DNA of 64,000 nucleotides. Source: Mycolicibacterium madagascariense. Its GTDB lineage: Bacteria; Actinomycetota; Actinomycetes; Mycobacteriales; Mycobacteriaceae. How positions within the stretch are numbered: position 1 is the stretch's first letter; each line of letters starts with the position of its first letter. The notes under the pieces were generated by a model. That model saw only the letters and a program-made list of their open reading frames with translations, was not told the origin of the DNA and did not search any database. The translations under genes were made by a program, and so were the position numbers. Of the stretch, positions 60,090 through 64,000 are shown piece by piece. The stretch spans positions 186,001-250,000 of the forward strand of contig NZ_AP022610.1 of NCBI RefSeq assembly GCF_010729665.1. Reading direction: 5' to 3'.

Positions 60090-63000
60090 GGCTGCGGCTC
60101 CGGATCGCCGGCCCCACCCTCGAGTTCGGCGAGCAGCTCCCGCAGGTCGGCCTCGGACAACCCCGCGATGAGCTCGTCGACGTCGGCCGCGGCGGGCGTC
60201 TCGTCGAGCGAATCCGACTGTGGCAGTTCGATCTTCGCGAGGACGCGGTGCGACAGCGACGTGACGCTGACACCCCGCAGGATCTCGAGCACCGGGAGGT
60301 CGATGGCGAACGTGGCGTTGATCCGCAGCCGGAACTCCATCGCCATCATCGAGTCCAGCCCGAGGTCGTCGAGGCTCTCGTCGGGCTCGACGTCGGCGAC
60401 GGCGCTGTCGAACACGGTGGCCACGATGCGCCGAACGTGATCGGTCACGACGTCGAGCCGCTCGGCGGGCGAGAGGTCGGCGAGACCGGCCAGCACCGAC
60501 GATCCCGCCTCGGCGGCCTCGGGGGAGGCGTCGACGGTCTCGAGGCCGGCGAGCATCGGCGGCAGGGCGCCACCCAGCCCGAACTGGCGGGCCTTGTTCC
60601 AGTCGGCGCTGATCGCGACCACGGCCGGGGTGCTCTGGTGTAGCAGCCGGTCCAGGATGCGCGAGCCCGCCGCAGGCGTGATCAGCTCGATGCCGCGACG
60701 CTCGTAGACCTTCTCCAGCCCCAGCTCTTCGACCATTCCGACCGACCACGGGCCCCAGCCGATGGTCAGCGCGGGCAGTCCGCGGGCCCGCCGGTAGTGC
60801 GCGAAGGCGTCGAGGACGGCGTTGGCGGCGGCGTAGTTGCCCTGGCCGGGGGAGGCGATGACCGACCCCGCCGACCCGAACATCACGAAGAACTCCAGAT
60901 CGTGGCCGTCGAAGACGTCGTGCAGCACGCGCGTGCCGGCCACCTTGGGCGCCAGCACCCTGGTGAAGTCGTCCTCGGTCATGTTGATCAGCAGCCGGTC
61001 CTCGACCGACCCCGCCGCGTGGACGATCCCGCGGACCGGGCGCCCGCCGTCGCGCAGGTGGTCGGCGAGCCAGTGCCGCACCTGCTCGGCGTCGGTGACG
61101 TCGACCGCGGCCGTCGTCACCCGCGTGCCGAGCCGCTCGATGCGGCCGATCGTCGCCACGGTCGCGAACGCCGGATCCTCCGGCGCGAGGTCATCCCACC
61201 GGGCGCGCGGCGGGACGGCGGTGCGATTGAGCAGCACGACGTGGCGGGCGCCGCGCTCGGCCAGGTGGGTGGCGACGCTGCGGCCCAGGGCCCCGCCGCC
61301 ACCGGTCACGACGTAGGCCGCGTCGGCGGTGAGCTTGGTGGGGAACGGCGTGCGCAGGTGCGCGCAGGGCCGCAGCCGCGGCACGAACGTCGTGTCACCG
61401 CGGAGGGCGACCTGGTCCTCCGGGCCGTCGGCGAGCAGGTGACGGCAGATGCGGGCGGCGGTCGCGGTGCGGTCGTCGGCGGTGTCGACGTCGACGAGAC
61501 CGCCCCAGTTCGCCGCGGCCTCCTGGTGGCCGATGACGCGACCGAGACCCCAGATGGCCGCCTGCTCGACGGCCAGCAGCTCCGACCCGGGGATCGGTTG
61601 GGCGTTCGCGGTGACGAGATGCACTCGTGGCGAACCGGTTTCGCACGCCGCCAGCGCCTTCATCAGGTGCAGGACGGCGAAGACGCCGAGCCGGTGGTTC
61701 ACCTCGGCGTCCGCGCCGTCGACGACGTCCAGCGGCCAGCAGTCCACGATGCCCGCCAGGTCGGGCGTCTGCGCGAGGTGCGCCTGCACCAACTCCTCGA
61801 ACTGGTCGCGCAGCGCCGGGTCGATCGCGTATCCGGAGTCGACGACGGTCACGCGACGACCCAGCCGGCGCAGCCGGTCGGCCACGGCCGTGCCGACCCC
61901 CGACGCGTCGGCCAGGACGAGCCAGGACGCGTCGCCGGTCTCGGGCTCCCCCGCGGAAGCAGTTGCCTCCCAGCAGATCTCGTAGAGACCCCGGTCGATG
62001 CGGTCGGTCGACGTGGCCGACGAGGCGCTCAGCGACCGAACGGTGAAGCCGGTGAAGACGGCGAGCGGCTCCCCGAGGCCGCTGGCGACCGTCACGTCGC
62101 TCTCGATCTGCTCCCCGGTGGCCGAGACCACGCGGACCGACACGGTCATCTTCTCCTCGGGCGGACCGTAGACGGCGCAGCGCCGGATCCGCGTCGGGAC
62201 GAAGGTACCGTCGCCGCCCCCGGTGAACGTGGCGCCGAACAGGGTCTGGAAGGCGCCGTCCACCAGCGCGGGATGGAACCCGTAAGCGTCGAGCTCGTCG
62301 GCGATGGGCGCGGGCACCGCGAGTTCGGCTCTCGCCCAATCGGTTCCGGCGACCAGGCTGGTGATCGGCCGGAACGCCTCGCCGTAGTCGAACGCCATCG
62401 CCACGGTGCGGTCGTAGAACTCGGCACCGTCCAGCGAGCCGGTCTCACCGGTCTCGTCCGTGGCGTCACCGCCCGCGGGTGGGCGGCCGAGGACGTTGAG
62501 TTCGGCGGTGGCCGTCAGCGTCCACGCGAAGTCACCGGTGCCGGCGGGCGTGAACGCGGCGAATTCCAGGGTGCCCCGGTCGCGGTCGAGCGTCGTCCTG
62601 ACGAGGGGATCGCACGCGTCGTCGAGGATGAGCGCGCGGTGCAGCACCAGATCGTCGACGGCATAGGCCGCGCCGTAGGCCTCCGTGGCGGCCGCCATGG
62701 CCATCTCGACGAACACCGCACCCGGCACCACCGTGGTGCCCTGCACCCGATGGTCGGAGAGGAACGGCAGGGTCGCCGTGCTCAGCTCGGCCTCCCAGGT
62801 GGGGTGCACCCCGTCGACGGGCTGCCCCAGCAGCGGATGCACCGGGCGGTAGTGCAATTCCTCTGCGGCCTCGGGGTTTTCGTTCCAGAAGCGCTTGGTC
62901 TGCCACGGGTAGGACGGCAGCCGCAGCAGTCGGGCCCCCGCGCGTGGGTGCAGCGCCGCCCAGTCGACGTCGCGGCCGTGGCCGTACAGGTGGGCGACGC

Positions 63001-64000
63001 AGCTCATCAGCGTCCTACCGTCGTCGTCGTTGCGGCGCTGGGCGGCGATGGTCGAGACGCGTCGCGCCCCGGCGGTCTCCAGGATGGACGACGCGAGAAC
63101 CGGGTGCGGTCCGAGCTCGACAAAGTGCGTGTATCCGTCGTCGAGCATCTGCCGGACGGCCGGTTCGAACAGCACCGTGGCGCGCGTGTTCTGCCACCAA
63201 TATGCCGCTCCCGCAGCATATTCCGTCAACCGGTCACCGGTGACCGTGGAGTACAGCGGCACCGTCGCCGACGCCGACGACAGCCCGGCGAACGCGTCGT
63301 AGAGCTCGTCTCTGACGAGATCCATGTAGTGCGTGTGGTAGGGCACCTCGACGGGCAGGAAGCGGTGGAAGACCTCGGCCCGGTCCAGCTGCTTGGCGAT
63401 GCCCGCGAGCGCATCGGCGTCGCCGGCGACGGTCACCGCGAACGGACTGTTGATCGCGGCCACCGACACCTCGTGGCCGAACCGGGCGCGCGCCTCGGCG
63501 TCGAGGTGGTCCATCAGCGCGTCGGCGCCGAGGCCGACCGCCAGCATGCGGCCCATGCCGGTGGTCCGCTGCTGCAGCCTGCTGCGGTGGTGGATGACGT
63601 GGACGGCCTGCTCGAAGGTGAGCAGCCCGGCCAGATGATGCGCCGCCACCTCGCCCGCGCTGTGCCCGATCACCGCGTCGGGGTGAATCCCGAACGCGCG
63701 CAACTGTTCTGCCAGCGCCACCTGCACCGCGAAGTTGGCCGGCTGGGCGACGTCGGTGCGGGCCATCCGCGAATCGGCCTCGTCGCGACGGAGTTCGTCG
63801 AGCACGGACCAGTCGGCGTAGCGCGACAGTTCGCGATCGGTGCGCGCGATGCTGTCGGCGAAGGCCGGGTACTCGTCGAGCAGCCCGCGGCACATCCGCC
63901 ACCACTGCGGCCCCATGCCGGTGCAGACGAACGCGACCTTCGGCGGGGTCGCCGTGCGGCCCGACGACACCGGCGCCGCTCCCGCGGCGAGTTCGGCGAG
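60086..64000 (-). CDS. Type I polyketide synthase, AT-DH-KR-ACP part (5' end beyond window)
   Basis: The frame is open to the right edge, so the start and any KS domain lie outside. Counting from the GTG at 63970: an AT domain (GHSAGE at 102-107, nucleophile Ser104; PYHTHYMD at 210-217), a DH domain with HxxxGxxxxP (His407 in LSDHRVQGTTVVPG) and Asp571 in HPALVDGAFQ, a KR domain with cofactor site GGGGALGRS (~890-898) and Tyr1046 in PGQGNYAAANAVLDAFAHYR, and an ACP with LGLDSMMAMEF (Ser1207). No enoyl reductase is seen. The AT motif lacks both the usual HAFH and YASH sequences. Confidence 0.9.
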   Translation of the reverse strand, partial: LAELAAGAAPVSSGRTATPPKVAFVCTGMGPQWWRMCRGLLDEYPAFADSIARTDRELSRYADWSVLDELRRDEADSRMARTDVAQPANFAVQVALAEQLRAFGIHPDAVIGHSAGEVAAHHLAGLLTFEQAVHVIHHRSRLQQRTTGMGRMLAVGLGADALMDHLDAEARARFGHEVSVAAINSPFAVTVAGDADALAGIAKQLDRAEVFHRFLPVEVPYHTHYMDLVRDELYDAFAGLSSASATVPLYSTVTGDRLTEYAAGAAYWWQNTRATVLFEPAVRQMLDDGYTHFVELGPHPVLASSILETAGARRVSTIAAQRRNDDDGRTLMSCVAHLYGHGRDVDWAALHPRAGARLLRLPSYPWQTKRFWNENPEAAEELHYRPVHPLLGQPVDGVHPTWEAELSTATLPFLSDHRVQGTTVVPGAVFVEMAMAAATEAYGAAYAVDDLVLHRALILDDACDPLVRTTLDRDRGTLEFAAFTPAGTGDFAWTLTATAELNVLGRPPAGGDATDETGETGSLDGAEFYDRTVAMAFDYGEAFRPITSLVAGTDWARAELAVPAPIADELDAYGFHPALVDGAFQTLFGATFTGGGDGTFVPTRIRRCAVYGPPEEKMTVSVRVVSATGEQIESDVTVASGLGEPLAVFTGFTVRSLSASSATSTDRIDRGLYEICWEATASAGEPETGDASWLVLADASGVGTAVADRLRRLGRRVTVVDSGYAIDPALRDQFEELVQAHLAQTPDLAGIVDCWPLDVVDGADAEVNHRLGVFAVLHLMKALAACETGSPRVHLVTANAQPIPGSELLAVEQAAIWGLGRVIGHQEAAANWGGLVDVDTADDRTATAARICRHLLADGPEDQVALRGDTTFVPRLRPCAHLRTPFPTKLTADAAYVVTGGGGALGRSVATHLAERGARHVVLLNRTAVPPRARWDDLAPEDPAFATVATIGRIERLGTRVTTAAVDVTDAEQVRHWLADHLRDGGRPVRGIVHAAGSVEDRLLINMTEDDFTRVLAPKVAGTRVLHDVFDGHDLEFFVMFGSAGSVIASPGQGNYAAANAVLDAFAHYRRARGLPALTIGWGPWSVGMVEELGLEKVYERRGIELITPAAGSRILDRLLHQSTPAVVAISADWNKARQFGLGGALPPMLAGLETVDASPEAAEAGSSVLAGLADLSPAERLDVVTDHVRRIVATVFDSAVADVEPDESLDDLGLDSMMAMEFRLRINATFAIDLPVLEILRGVSVTSLSHRVLAKIELPQSDSLDETPAAADVDELIAGLSEADLRELLAELEGGAGDPEPQP

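Noticed and set aside
1..64000. tRNA, rRNA or IS elements
   Set aside because: No cloverleaf-like tRNA sequence, rRNA segment, transposase motif or terminal inverted repeat was noticed on reading both strands.

Overview
The window reads as chromosomal DNA of a fast-growing mycobacterium (Mycolicibacterium-like). The evidence is the very high GC content, frequent GTG starts, a 13E12/DUF222 HNH protein with a mycobacterial SOS box, a PknH-type sensor lipoprotein, an LppW-like lipoprotein, a giant CtpI-like P-type ATPase, an Rv2531c-like decarboxylase, and many small mycobacterial secreted proteins. The species assignment is inference. I saw no rRNA, tRNA, CRISPR array, IS element or phage.

Layout. 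1-5.8 kb: a GMC (cholesterol-oxidase-like) oxidoreductase cut by the left edge, a beta-lactamase-fold lipoprotein, a DUF1206 membrane protein with a TetR regulator, a small membrane protein behind a probable leaderless mini-ORF, an F420/NADPH oxidoreductase-like protein and a P-loop kinase. 5.8-11.0 kb: a tight minus-strand catabolic operon in the order permease, PfkB kinase, class III aminotransferase, class II aldolase, TetR; its substrate is unknown. 11.3-16.8 kb: sensor lipoprotein, DUF2256 zinc-ribbon protein, RsbW-like ATPase, TPR protein, and a DUF222 HNH protein whose tail carries minisatellite repeats and four identical palindromes. 17-24.4 kb: at least five tiny secreted proteins interleaved with an M20 peptidase, a DUF1275 protein and a two-component system, ending in a CsbD-like protein. 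24.9-34.9 kb: a frameshifted H1-like/J-domain gene coupled to an MFS transporter, an ANTAR protein, the CtpI-like ATPase with a companion, and several small conserved proteins. 34.9-40.2 kb: aldo-keto reductase, a large Orn/Lys/Arg decarboxylase and an EAL-DICT protein. 40.4-48.8 kb: regulators (one frameshifted MarR, TetR, HTH, MarR), two short-chain dehydrogenases, an EVE-like protein and a membrane GGDEF-EAL protein. 48.8-54.9 kb: 2-hydroxyacid dehydrogenase coupled to an HMG-CoA-lyase-like enzyme, an Hsp20 gene under a CIRCE element, Nei1-type DNA glycosylase, a SnoaL-like protein and a second RsbW-like ATPase. 55-64 kb: flavoprotein monooxygenase, glycosyltransferase, and a type I polyketide synthase (AT-DH-KR-ACP visible; start outside the window) translationally coupled to a two-gene ABC exporter.

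Themes. Several regulators are placed beside likely targets. Two genes (24939-25426 and 40376-40869) each look broken by loss of one base in a C or G run, so either sequencing error or recent mutation should be excluded. The most interesting leads are the unassigned amine-catabolic operon, the palindrome-bearing SOS-linked DUF222 gene, the reductive PKS with its own exporter, and two mini-ORFs that end one base before the start of the next gene.
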